This document shows, in pieces, positions 1-12,800 of a DNA stretch of 64,000 bases; positions within the stretch are counted from its first letter, which is position 1, and the number at the start of each line of letters is the position of its first letter. Both the position numbers and the translations under genes were made by a program. A model generated the notes under the pieces. It saw only the letters and a program-made list of their open reading frames with translations. It had not been told where the DNA came from and did no database searches. Source of the stretch: Trichobilharzia regenti (lineage: Eukaryota; Platyhelminthes; Trematoda; Strigeidida; Schistosomatidae); assembly GCA_944472135.2 (NCBI GenBank), contig OX235270.1, positions 54,627,267-54,691,266 of the forward strand, in the 5' to 3' direction.

Positions 1-90
1 TCTAACTTCTGTCAATTCACTATATAGCGCAACCGCCAGCCAATGTCTTCGGCGAGTACTTGTCCTCACTCACACCTGTCTTTCTTTTGT
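1..90 (-). repeat. SINE family D, fragment cut by the window edge
   Basis: This matches the leader flank of the family D repeats seen at 9775-9850 and 22920-22985 (for example the shared phrases tctaacttctg and caattcac, then atagcgc). Only the part beyond the tRNA-like head is inside the window. The ORF that runs through it is not supported as a gene. Confidence 0.6.
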
Positions 91-3065
91 GTTCCTGGAA
101 TATTCATTCACATGCGAATCCTACACAAAGACGGTCTTTTAATAACTATCTTTTATCCAACTTTACTCAATTCAACAACATTCTATTCATTGACGTTTTT
201 TGTCAGTCAGGTTTTCGTCGCAGATGTGGTCAGATTTCTCTCCATTTTTCAGTCAATGTTTAGTGCTGGGGTTATTATAGCTTGTAATTACCTGATAAAG
301 TTAAATTTCAGTATCATGCTCCAATTGTCGTATTTGCTTTCTTTAAATCTTTAACGGGGTGACAAATTTTATGGAGTCCGATAGAAAGAAAGATAGATCA
401 CTCGGTCTGTAGGTTTTATTTTCTACTCCCGATCATTTAAGCACGTAGGTTAGAATGATTTATCTGAGAAGATACTGAAATGTTATGAGGTTTACTCCAC
501 AAATGACTACGCTTTATCGCTGTTTAAACCAATCAGAACAAAGCTTTATTTCTTTTAGTAGACTAGAAATCGTTTACTGTGCACGTGATTGGTTAGAGAC
601 AAGAAGGTATGTCAGAGAAAACTATTTGTCTATTAACCAATCAGGATGTAAGTACGAGTAAATGAGTTAGGTAACATCCTGTACCAAAAGTCTGAATAGT
701 GCTAATTTCTGTCGCGTCTTTACAGGATTATCATCACTTAAAGGTAAATTTAATCTTAGTATGCAACTTTAGGTATATTCTGTATACTTATAGATTCGGT
801 TGAATAACTCACTTGTTTATTAAAAGTTAAATCCTGCTGGCCTCTAAACAAATTATTCATGCTTGCATGCAGACTGTAATCAATTTGATGTGTCTTTACC
901 ATCCAACTAAGTTTAGTATTTACACCTGCATCGAGCATTTACGACTGATCTCTTAATTCGTCATACAGTCTGAAACATGCTATAATATTTGTGAGAGTGT
1001 AAGTGGCTTCATGACCTGTTTCTAATGATTAAGTCATCACATACTGACTCAGTTTCTTACCAGCTGACTTGGTAACTTTCAAAAGACGACCACATATTCT
1101 TTCAATTTTGTATATTTCAATAGAAAGCACAATGAATGGAATTAGTTTAGCCGAGAGGGAGAGATAGCAGTATTCTGTTATTTTAGAAGGCTGATCATTT
1201 CTTTTAGTAGAGTTAGTTGATATCATTGAGCAACATACACTAATTACTCTGCAGGAAACAAAGGATGATATTATTTTTTGTACTGAGTGTCTCAACCATA
1301 TTAAGTTTCGCATTCCTGAAAACCAGTTTTAAGATACTGAAAGCGTTGACAGGTGTTAAACAATTTATAAAGCTAAGTAAGTATATCTCTTATTGCACAA
1401 CCCATTAAGTGAATGAATTTTTTCATACCTACGTATAACTGTTATTTGCTTTATTTCTGACCAATAACCAACACTTAATCACTACAAGTAGCCCTTTCTT
1501 TTCAGTCACTTGACCCATTATCAATCAGTGTCCGTTAGATAATAGTTCTTGTTTTGATTGTTTCAGTCGATACTGTAAGCCCCGATGAAATCACACACTA
1601 AATATGGATTCATGCAAATACTGTGATTTAATTCACCACATCTCTTGTGTAGAATTCAGATTTTACCTGAACACTTTACGAAAACAAGTCAATGAAACCT
1701 AAAGCCGAATAAACACAGTTACTTTCTTAGTGTCAACTTTAAACTATGCACTGACTTTGCAAATTTATCGTAATGACTCACTGAACATTGAAGTACTCAT
1801 TCTCGAGTATACAATAAATAATGTAGTTTAACTGTGAGCTACGAGATCTGATGTAAATTAATATACATGAACTCATGAGATTAGTGATTTACTGTAATTT
1901 ACAACTTTAACTAGTACTTGAACTTTTGTTTTTACAGAACACATCCATGTAGTAGGATGTAGAAAAATAAGGAAAATAGTCAGGTGTTTATGTGTTCTTT
2001 AAATTTAAATGCATACCGTCTTTCCCTTTCCTCATGTCCACACCTAACTAAAGATTCAACATATGCAAAGTGGGTGTCCATGAGTCGATATTTTATATTT
2101 TTTACGGAGAAGAATTTCCCATACTAATCATCCACGAGTGAAAGGAATAAAAAGACTCACATAAATGAATATAGCACAGACTAATTCTTTAATATAATAG
2201 TTGATATTCACTATCTGGTAGATAATTTCAGCAAACCTTCTAGGGTCGTTTAATTCCAGAGTAAGGCCATCTGAAACGTCTACAAATAAGTTGATTGATA
2301 TTTCAATGCATCACTACAAAAACATAAACCTTGTTAGATTAGGTGGAATTCTGACTTTTAATTCTTTAATTAGTATTGCAATACTTAAATTCGTGAATCA
2401 TTGATAACATAAAACTGAAAAAGGACCACAGGCACAAACCAAAATTGTTGTGGACTCATTGTAAACTACCTCACTAAGTCTTTCAGCTAAGCGAAGTTAG
2501 TTATGCATGCTTATTGTCCTCTATGGAAGCACATCTGATTTCTTGTTGTAATATAGTTTGAAGCAGCTACTAACAGTGTCGGATAAAACGCTTTTTTCAT
2601 TTCAAAACTTCAGTAGGCCAACGCTGATTATAGTGAAAAAGCTGGATCTAATAAATCACTTTTTGTTTAATTTCAGTCAGTATAGGCGTATGCACAAACT
2701 AGTCAGGCAGTTAAAACTATTCAAGATTGTATAACTGCTAGATTTAGAAGGATATCCAAGGTATATTGTCTGGTTTTTATTTAATATCAATGAATGATCT
2801 TAACTCGATATCTCATTTTTCTTATATTAATAACACTAAATGAGTTTGCCTAAGCAGATAGTATATGATAAGTGTAGCCAGTTCAAGGAGTATATGAAAT
2901 CAGTATTCCTATTGAAGCTGGGGTTTTAAACAAGTCGCTCTGAAATGACAGACTACTCTCTAGGATGTGGTTACAGCTAAGACAAAGTAAAATAATTGCT
3001 TCCTTTTCTTCAGTGGACCAGTTCTCTATCTTTTACTTCTTATTCCAAGCGTAGTAACAATGATG
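91..3065. other. AT-rich sequence upstream of eya, no gene recognised
   Basis: No coding exon, RNA gene or repeat was recognised here except the CCAAT cluster at 529-644. If eya has an untranslated first exon or a promoter, it is probably here or further upstream. Confidence 0.5.
529..644 (+). promoter_or_regulatory. Cluster of three CCAAT boxes with an E-box, candidate eya promoter
   Basis: CCAATCAG occurs at 529-536 and again at 637-644. An inverted box (ATTGG, 588-592) abuts a CACGTG E-box (582-587). A strong splice-donor-like AAG|GTATGT lies at 604-612, so an untranslated exon could end at 606 and join the acceptor at 3348. CCAATCA is the NF-Y consensus. The promoter role and the exon are inference. 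No TATA box is obvious. Confidence 0.3.
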
Positions 3066-3226
3066 TTGTGCTGTTTTAACTGGATGGGGTTGCTAACCTC
3101 ACACCCAACCTTTCCTATCTGTTGAATTTACTATTGGCTAAACGAGGTGTCTAGGAGTTCGTCGGCCGCGAATCCAGCCTGGATCACGTGGGCGGTTAAC
3201 CAGCATTCTGTCACTGAACCACTGAT
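3066..3226 (-). repeat. Degenerate SINE family A copy
   Basis: On the minus strand this aligns by eye with the copies at 23797-24016 and 45183-45383. It shares the 'ggatggggttgctaacctc' block, the 'cccaacctttcc' block and an eroded tRNA-like head near 3160-3226. The 3' stem-loop is absent. Confidence 0.55.
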
Positions 3227-3348
3227 TCACATAATACATTAGTTCATATTTTTATTATTTCACCTGTTTTGTAAGAATAATTCATCACTTTTCTTCACTT
3301 TTAAAAAAAACTATTTTTAGTTCATTTTATTGGTACACATCTTTTCAG

Positions 3349-3642
3349 TGTGTAATTTAACAATGTCTACTGCAATTCAAGCAAATGATAATGATGATGT
3401 TTTATTAACAGAACAACCATTAAGGAAACGTACAAAATATCTAATGGACACAGTGCAGACTAAAAAGACCGAGTTCGGTACTCATAATAAGCCTGTAGAT
3501 GTATTAAAAGAAGGAAAAAATGTAAAGCCACATTTATCGAATATTTTATCACCACGTTCAGAAACAACACAGTCATTTTTAAATATTTATGAAATGTCCA
3601 ACAGTACGGATACCACTTCCAGTTTAGGTATACAAAGACGTA
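3349..3642 (+). CDS. eya: eya coding exon 1 (start codon at 3363)
   Basis: The ATG at 3363 opens [12 protein letters not shown] good acceptor (cttttcag, ending 3348) sits only 14 nt upstream, so the exon has a very short 5' UTR and is joined either to an untranslated exon or to a trans-spliced leader. Two donors keep the same phase: GTATAC after 3627 and GTAAGT after 3642. Using the second adds five residues. It encodes residues 1-88 (or 1-93), a Thr/Ser/Lys-rich tail with a basic patch. Confidence 0.8.
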
Positions 3643-6600
3643 GTAAGTTCAGTGAATTAAATTATGCATATTTTGTGTGTTGTTGTTGTCGTTGTTTGTA
3701 ATCAATTATTAATACTAAGTTTTATTTTTAATTCAGCCAACACAATAAATTGTTGCTAATTAACATCGCACTGTCCATTATTATTGTCTCTGTTAGTTAT
3801 TATGCGCAAGGCTGTCGCAGGCATATCAATGCTCTGTCTGAATGCTTCTGAACGATGATATTGAACTATTTTACTCCTTTACCTTACTTCCCCATAATCG
3901 TAGTGTTCTGTACAACGCCAAATAACTGCCTTCTGCTAGTTTTTGTTCGATACCCCCATCTTGCTTGGCTGAGCTTTCTACACTAATCTAGTAAACCTTC
4001 CTATAGAAGCAGAGCTGACAAATTCTTCACGGGTATTTACACAAATAATTACTGTTTGTCTGGATGTTAAAAAGATGGTTGACGGATGTATTTCTTTCAA
4101 ATTTATTTATTGACAAAAATATGACTATTGATATTGTGCATTAGTTGGATGCTTTGACACTTGTATGATTTTTATTATTTTATTCTGACAATATCGTTAT
4201 TTAATATGAGTTATCCACTGACCATTTTTTTATGACATCAGTGTATTTTTTTTCCAGCTCAGTCAGAACAGCGAACTCTTCATATTTATGAAGAATTTAC
4301 GTGCTGAAGTTGATGCTTAGATTGACATTAACAGCTTAACTGCGAAAAAATTAATCTTGAGCAACAAAATAACCATTAAAATATACCTCAAATAAAAAAC
4401 TAGGAAAAACAAATATTGATTGTAAAAGAATACCAGTGATAAAACTGTCAAGGCATTGCTTAATGCCTTTTGTCTTAACCGCCCCCCTTTAACCATTAAT
4501 TCTGTGTCAACACTCCTCCTACTCCAAGGTCACTACTAATAAATATCACACCTATTTGCCATTCACAAGCCTATATAAATTAGATAGCCCAACTTATTGC
4601 TTATGCTCACATTTTCCCCTTTCTCGATATTATGTTGGCCATAAAATTATTATAAAGTGATGAAAACTCTAGTCATTCTTATCTGAATCCATTATATTAC
4701 TTTTTTTCTCTCTAAGATTTAAAATATCCAAACGAATTAGTTGCTGTGTCCATTATGTTTTTGACTAATAAAACATTAACCGCGTGTGTGTGTGTGAATA
4801 GAGAAAAAAACAAAGAGGGAGCGATTTGTTTTGTGTATTAAAATGCAAACTATTCTGCTGACTTAAAAATCATTTCTACATAGTCAATACTTAGTAACGC
4901 TGTAGTCTAAGCAACTTCTTAAAGTGTCCGTTGGCAGGCTGTTCTTATTTTTTTTGGGCTGATGATTGAGGTTCATAGGAAAATACAGATTGCTACGAGA
5001 CCGAAAAGCCCATTTTTCCTACCGGTACCTTTGAATCAATGATATGAAAGTGAAATGATAATAGTACTGGATAGGTTTCATAGGTTGGTCAGTAAGACGG
5101 TGGATGACTCGGCGATTTGAGAGTGGCAAGTAGAATCCTCATTATCACAGATGAATATCAAGTTCGATATTGTTAAAAAAGAAAAATAGGTCTTAGGAGT
5201 ACGGAGTAGTTTAAGGTTTTAGTATTACTACTATTATACCAATAATAGTAACAATACTTATAATGATAATAATATGTTCGTACATATTCTAAGCCTTAGT
5301 GTCATATCTACTTTCAAAGTTCAAAGGAGATCATTTGACTTTGAGCACCCAATATTAAGCAATCTTGGATTTGAATAGCATTCCACCAAGTTTAGTCAGC
5401 ACCGATGAATCGTTTAATCAGCCCACACATATAAAATGTGGCTCACAGCTTGGTACATGAGAGGTCAATTCTTAAAATATGATTTCCAGCTGATTAACTG
5501 ATCGTATTATCATTTGAAACTCATTTGATGCGAAATCACTGGGTCCTAAAATGGTTGGTAGAAATACTGAATTGATTCATTCTAGATCTTGTTTGGTTTT
5601 TTTTGTGGCTAGAAATAATCAGAGCAAATATTTAAATTGAGATATACAGTCCGATTACATTTATGAGCAGGGAGTTTGATAGAGATTTGAATATTAACAT
5701 ATTGGCCACAGCATAATAACGTTAGCTCTTATGTTAGTGTTTTTCTGTCTGAAAGGAAAAAAAACTACTAAAACCGTTTTGCTTATTTAGAAGATGATAC
5801 TTATACCCACTCATAAATATGGCCGGCACATACCACCATTTAGAGTGTAGTGTTAGACTCTTGTGTAAATGTTTTGGTACTTTGTGGCTGTAGTTTATTA
5901 TTACCCCTTGTAATTTGCTACTTCTGCTTAAATAGAAAAATAATCAAAGTAGAAACGTGGGTTTCTCGTTTAAATCTCATAATTACTATCATAGAAGAAT
6001 AAAATTAACTTTTGGGACACAACATCATTAAACTTATGCGTAGTCCATGTTTCGAAAACGAAGACTTACAACTGCTGAAATTTAAAAATCTTAGATTTTC
6101 AGAAGTAGAAAGAGATGGGGTAAACTGTACTTTGATCTTTTCATGGGATATTGGTTCATGAACCTAAATAACTTACAATGGCTTCCGAATAATGTCGTGG
6201 TTGTGAATAGTTTAGAAGTCACTATGTCGTAAAATACAATTGTCTGATACTGTTTGGTTAAGTGATTCCGAAAGAAAGGGAGTGTGCACTGAAACCAGTT
6301 GATTCTAGTACAGACTTCATTTAAATGTTCATAACTCACAAAACTACCAGTAAATACTGGGTGGTGACAAGGTGCCGGTTAGTGACGACTACGATTATAA
6401 CTACAATTAACTGTGGTAAAAAGCCAGTTTGGAGATTTTATTTCACAACCCAGCTATTATAACATAAAGAGAGAGAGAGAGAGAAAGAAAGAGTGGTTTG
6501 GCAGATAGATGATCAGGTTTTTTGAATAAGAGCTCCAGAAATCTCGCCAAGCTGCTACAAATATGAGTAATAATAATAACCTAGGCGTCGGTGGTACAGT

Positions 6601-6756
6601 GGTTAGGACTCTTGCCGACTATGCACATGGTCCGGGGTTCGATCCCCTGCCGACGTACACCTGATATCTATGGTTGACCTGCGAAATTTGGGCTACCGAT
6701 ATCCATGGTGAAAATTCCATACTTGTACCAAAAATACAGTGTGGAATCAAGCTGTA

Positions 6757-6806
<50 letters not shown>

Positions 6807-9800
6807 CACGAAACCGATAATGAATACTTGTAATATAGTTAAATTCAGAAGGAAATGCTCACTGTCGTATGAATTTCTAACTATGATTGTTTTCTTATTC
6901 TTTTGTCTAACTAATGTACAGATATTTCAAACACTCACATTAATCATCCAGATGTAAACTATGATGAGGCTAAGTATAACTGGTTGGATTCGACTAACAG
7001 TCATTCTCACATAGGTAAGTACAGTAACAATGAAATGAAATATGTGCATCAGCTGTACAGATAGGGAATAACCTGAGTTCAAAGTTATACACCTATGTTT
7101 TTTTTTTTTTTTTTTTGAAACATTTTCCAGTAAAATAAGGCTTATTTATGTGGTAGATTTCTAGTTTTGCACATTTCAGTTTAGGTGTAATCATTCATAA
7201 AGAAGTGAAAAACATTCTGGTGTGTGAACTGACGGATACTCATTTCGATCTCCAGTAGAAAAGCAAACATTTGTTCGGATGCAGACACCTTCAAACAATG
7301 AATCCTGAAAAGAATGAAACGGAAAGTTTGGACTTCACTGCTACAGACAAATAACATAAATACGTAATATAAACCTAAACTCTAGTAAATAACCTTGCGT
7401 GCTAGCTGATATCTTGAAATTCGAAGGGGGATCTAGATTACCTAGATCTAATTCGAAGGATGCGTAATCGAAGTGTTTTAAGTTGATGACCACTTCTGAT
7501 GCAGGTTGGATTCAAAATCACTGGACCTCTAGACCCCAGAATATCTCTGTTGTCCATATTTTCTTCGTATGATTGCGAAGTTGCGACCATGCAATGAAGT
7601 CGTCCGTGAATTCAAACGAAAGGCGTATGGAAACAACTCACATCTATGAGCTTTATAATCAACTGGTTGCTTCCTAGATAATTTCAAAAGTAAGCAAAAC
7701 TTCTTTAAAAAAATTTTGTCCTAGTTATTCATTGAACTTGGCTGATCACGACTATTCAGAAAAGCAGTTAAAATCTGTTTAGAAAATTTCTCTCCATACT
7801 TTAAATGAGTACTCTTTTCAAGAAGGTTACAGATTAACACGAAAACATGCTGTCTAGAATAAAGTGTCTGCATCTTTTCAAATAGTAAATTATTGGGCTC
7901 AGTAGTAGCATTTATCAGACTGTTCATATGATCATAAACATAAGTTGACTATGTATGTTATTCACAGATGTTATTTCTAGTCTGTTATTTCAAAATTCAG
8001 TGTATTCATTTCTCTTGTTCTAACATGCCTTCCTTGTAAGTTCAGTGTAAATAATAATGTCACATTCTCAACCTCTAGACAAATAGGCAAAGTTTATCCA
8101 ACAACGCTTACACAATTAAAATACTCCTAAAATGTAACCATTCAGAGTCACGTCTGTATATTTCAATCAGATTTACACGATATTAGATAATCAGCTATAA
8201 ATACAAAACGAAACTAAATAAACCAATAATCAGTATTTGCCTGGTGAAAACATTCTAATAGTAACTCATACTACTTATATACGTAATGTAGTGCTAATAC
8301 TTCATAATTTAGATAAATGAAATTGGGAACATATAAATTATCATATTTCTTTTCACAACCTTTCTTTCTAGATGATGAACAGGGATTTAGTCATTCAAAA
8401 TCTGATTTACCAAACTGCCAAATATCTTCTGCAAGCGCCCAAAAATCAAATTCCCATGAAATACTTAATTCTGGTTCCACAGCAACAATCGATAATCACC
8501 CTCGCCATTATCAACATTCAGAACCGTTACAAGCTGTACGTGCTGAGTCACTGACTGAAGTCAGTCAGACTTTAACATCTACATCATCAGTTTCTGTTGT
8601 TTCGGACACTTCTTCAGATAATGCTAATGGTTGTATGCAGATAAGCAAGATGTCATTGCCAAGTTCTACTTATTCGAATGTTCAACGATTTGTAAGCATC
8701 CATTTTTTAATAATCTTTAGTGGATTTGATGTTTGTTTAAATGTGCTAGTTAGGACTTCAAGATTCACTATCAAAATCCCTTTCATACTAATCATCACTT
8801 ACACACATCACAGTCTGTCAACGTGAACATTTTAAAAATGGTGTCTGTTAACCGGTTTGTAATGATGTGATCCTAAATTACACTTGGAATGTTCGAGTCC
8901 AATTGGAAGGCAAGGAATAGGAAAAAAGAAAATAAGACCACCAATAGTCTAATCTTTGGCTTATATCTTACCAAACATAGTTAATGGTGAAAATAAGTTT
9001 AACGACTTTTCTTCACCTACCCCCTACTGTAATAAGTAAATAAAACTGCCTTAAGTATGTTTTTTGAAGATGAAAACTTAACTGTGAGGTGTTCATTATC
9101 ATCGTCTGCAATAGTGACTTAAGACGTAGTGTATAAGAATTTCATTGTAGATGGCTTGTGATCTTTTCGTAATAACATGAGTACAAAATTTTAACCGGCC
9201 TCAGTAGTAATTTAAAAAACGTATATCGTATTCTTAATTGACTGAACACATTAGTAACCAAGTTAACTGGTTGTCAAGCTTCTGAAAAATTTAAGTATTT
9301 TTTGGTTAAATTCCAAATTTTCGGTATATTCGATGAAATATCCACCATTTTACTAAAACTGTTAACTATTTAAGCATTTGTAACAGTTATCATGGTGATA
9401 AATCAGATACATAAAACGTCAAAAAGAATTATAATCAAGACAGAAACAAATACATCTTACAAGGTACAAAGAACGTGTTGTTAACTTATACAAGAAGAAA
9501 GATCAAATGTAGCAAGGATGACAACAGTGCTAAAGGAAATAGTTCATATATTAAAGCAAAGCAAAGAGATTTCATTCCTTACGGATAACGATGACACTTA
9601 TTTAAACATGAGTTGACATCAGTTAGAGAACCACTGGACAACTGTTTCGTCGTAGTTTGAGACTCTTCAATAGTACGCACCCATTGGGGTTCGAACCCTA
9701 AACCTTCTGGTTACAAGGCGAGCTAGTTCGTAGGCCATTGAGCCACTGGGACCCGTTCCAATAGTCCTCGAATTCTAACTTCTGCCAATTCACGACATAG

Positions 9801-12800
9801 CGCGACCATTTTGCAATGTCTTCTTCAATGAGTTACTGCCTCATCTTCAACCTGCTGTACTCTACTGGTTACGGCTTCCCACTAGAACTCTAGGTCACTG
9901 CCCGAATAGGGCCAGTCGCTAGTGAGCATCAGATTAATTTTCAAGTATTGGTTTTGTAGGGATTTTCGTTTGATTGCATGGAGGATTTCATCATGAGCTG
10001 ACAGTACTCCCAGGTTTTCCAGTGGTTCTCTAACTAATATCAATCAAACAAAAATCCCTTCAAAACCAATACTTGAAAACTTATTTAAACAACAGAATAA
10101 AACTACAAAACATTTTATATTAAATCGTTTCTAGTAATTCTTGAGTAGCTTCACCTAAAAAAAGTAGATTTTTCAAACGTATAGGGCTACCTCTTTAGTT
10201 CAAGCGACTTTTGCATAGGTTTCCACTGTTAGAGAGAGATTTCACCATCATGGTGAAGATAATCTGGTACATTCCGTTTTCAGCCTAATTGCATGAAAAA
10301 TGATACTGTCAAGGACATCATCAGGAATTAAACAGGTAGCTACAATACTGATAATGAAAGAAAGGTAGCTCATCATTTGCAAGTTGGATGGGAAATTAGC
10401 AACCCAAATAATTTCGCATCATCTAAATGTTTCGAGTTTTAATATCTTTTTATATGATTCAAAAGGTTTACAAGTTTATTTTCATTCCTTGGTTTATTCC
10501 CTATACATTAATATTATAAAACCTCATCACTAGTGATCATAATATCAAATTAAATTCCCTTTTGAGTGTTTATTACTCTGAAGTAAATAAGCACGAAGAA
10601 AATTTCGTCACCTGATAGTACCTCTGGAATAAAACAAAGTCAGCTACCTAATTTCCTCTGGAGTAAACGCATTTGATTCCCTATAACAATGAAGCCTAAA
10701 TACTTAACTTTCGTTATAGAATTGCTTTTCCCCTACAAAAATGACTTCACCGTCCTTTTTCATTCTCTTTCTTCTTATACTAGCTAGCCAATGAGAATTG
10801 CTCAAATAATGATTCTTTATTGACTTTGAATAATGAGTCAGGGCATAATCTGTCTAATACATCATCAGTTGATCAAGTAATATCCACACCATCTTTCCCT
10901 CAGTACACACCGGTACAATCGTCAACGTCATCTGGAAAGGCAACGAAAATGATATCACAAACAGAAATTGAACCTCAGACTAAATCAGTCAACAAAACAG
11001 TTTCCAATGCAAATTTGATTTCTATGTTCACAGATTACAAAGGTAACGTTAATTTCAACTGTAGCGCATATACTTGATGTAGAACAGTCAGTACTACAAA
11101 TTTCGCTACAACTAGTTGAACACCGTATTTACAGTGATATGCATATTAAATTTAGATTTGATTGATTATGAAGTACGGGTCACAGTCTTCAGTACACAAA
11201 TACACATTTCTGCCCTTACTTCATTACTTGATTTACACATAGTGAGTAAATTCGCTTTATCTGAAGCAGGTTCCAGCCGCGCTAACTCTGTCTTCACAAA
11301 ATCTATATTCATCAGCACTAATATTAATTATTTATCATTGGAAAGACAACCCTACCGAAAATCTCCTTCACTTGGCTTTATTAAGTACTGAGATGTCAGA
11401 ACAAACTAACCAGTTATTCTAATCAGTAATGTAGATCATTGACTGTCACCTAAAGGAAAATGAGCACATCTCTAGTGTTTCATTTGTGCGATTGCTAAAA
11501 TGAACCTATAAGAAGTTTTGCAGTCTTGCCAATAATAGTAATAGCAATTTAATCAAGTTTAACATGTTATATATGTCCAAACCAAGTTAACTTTTAACGG
11601 TTTGAAAAAATTTGGGCATTAGGTATATGATATTCATAATAATAAAGGTTTTGTTGTATTTCCCAATATCGTTTTGTTTTTCATTCATTGGGAAATACAA
11701 AAAAAACCTTTATTATTATGAAGTTTAAAAAAAAAAAAAAAAGTTTTTAAAAAGTTTACACTCTGAAGTAAGCAAGGTTCTGCATGTACTAACTGTGGTA
11801 AATAAGAGCTGGTAGTGTGGAAACGGGCGTCTATCATGGGAAAAAATATGTTTTATAGCATTTTTTTTAACATCTCAGTGCTCATAACCACAATATTTAA
11901 TATTCAGTGAATTGTTAAAACACCAGTAAGGTCTTTATTGTGTAGAAAATTATACACTAAACTGACCAGAAGAGTATGCTAATAGTGTATTCCATTAGCA
12001 CACGGCATATCTTCTCGGCACTGTTTTCTAAACTATAAAAGGTATGTGTTTCAGACATTAATGTTCCTTACAAGCAATATTCACAATAGTGAACATTTTT
12101 AAGAATATTCCGGAGGCAGGTGTCTTGTTATAAAGCCAATAATTTGCAAATAACACGTGCTGAACACTGTCATCTTTTATCATTATCCTGACTTCAAGCT
12201 TCATCAGGTTTGCATATATATATATATTATATATATATATAGTTTTAGTTCAACGTTCAGTTATGTATCCTTAAATAGTTCAAAATGCTGTGTAGTAGTG
12301 ACGCGGTCTCAGTGAATCAGCTTCAAAGACGGGATATTAATTAAATATTTAGTTATTTTATACATTATTTGTTTGCGTCCAATTTTAGCTCTTCTGTACT
12401 GTTAACACTTGCAGAAAAGTCAAAAATGAAAGTCTTATCATACCTTAGACTTAATTAACAACAAAATGGTTCTCTAAATAATGTCAGCTCATGATGAAAT
12501 CCTCCAGCCAATCAAAAAGAAATCCCTACAAAACCAACACTTGAAAAATGCGACTATTTAATTATTACAGCAGCTGTTTGTTTGTAACTTTATGCGTTTA
12601 GCAAGTTATTTATCACTCATTACTCGAGTTTTTAATATCTCACTAGATATCGTGATTTACAGTCACACGCATTTAATACTACTTTGCAGTTGTGTCATCC
12701 ACAATCCGCATAATGATTTATATATCATGATGCTCATGTACCTCTATCATTCGAATTATATACTGCTCAATGAAAACTCACTTCTTCGTCACCCATCATT

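Noticed and set aside
6585..6656. Possible tRNA gene with cloverleaf-like ends
   Set aside because: The acceptor-like ends and box A and B are present, but the anticodon arm does not fold properly and the same head with the same body recurs at 35688-35862. It is a SINE head.
9945..10078. Apparent foldback element
   Set aside because: Its arms are the tails of two family D SINE pieces in opposite orientation, so it is a by-product of SINE insertions.
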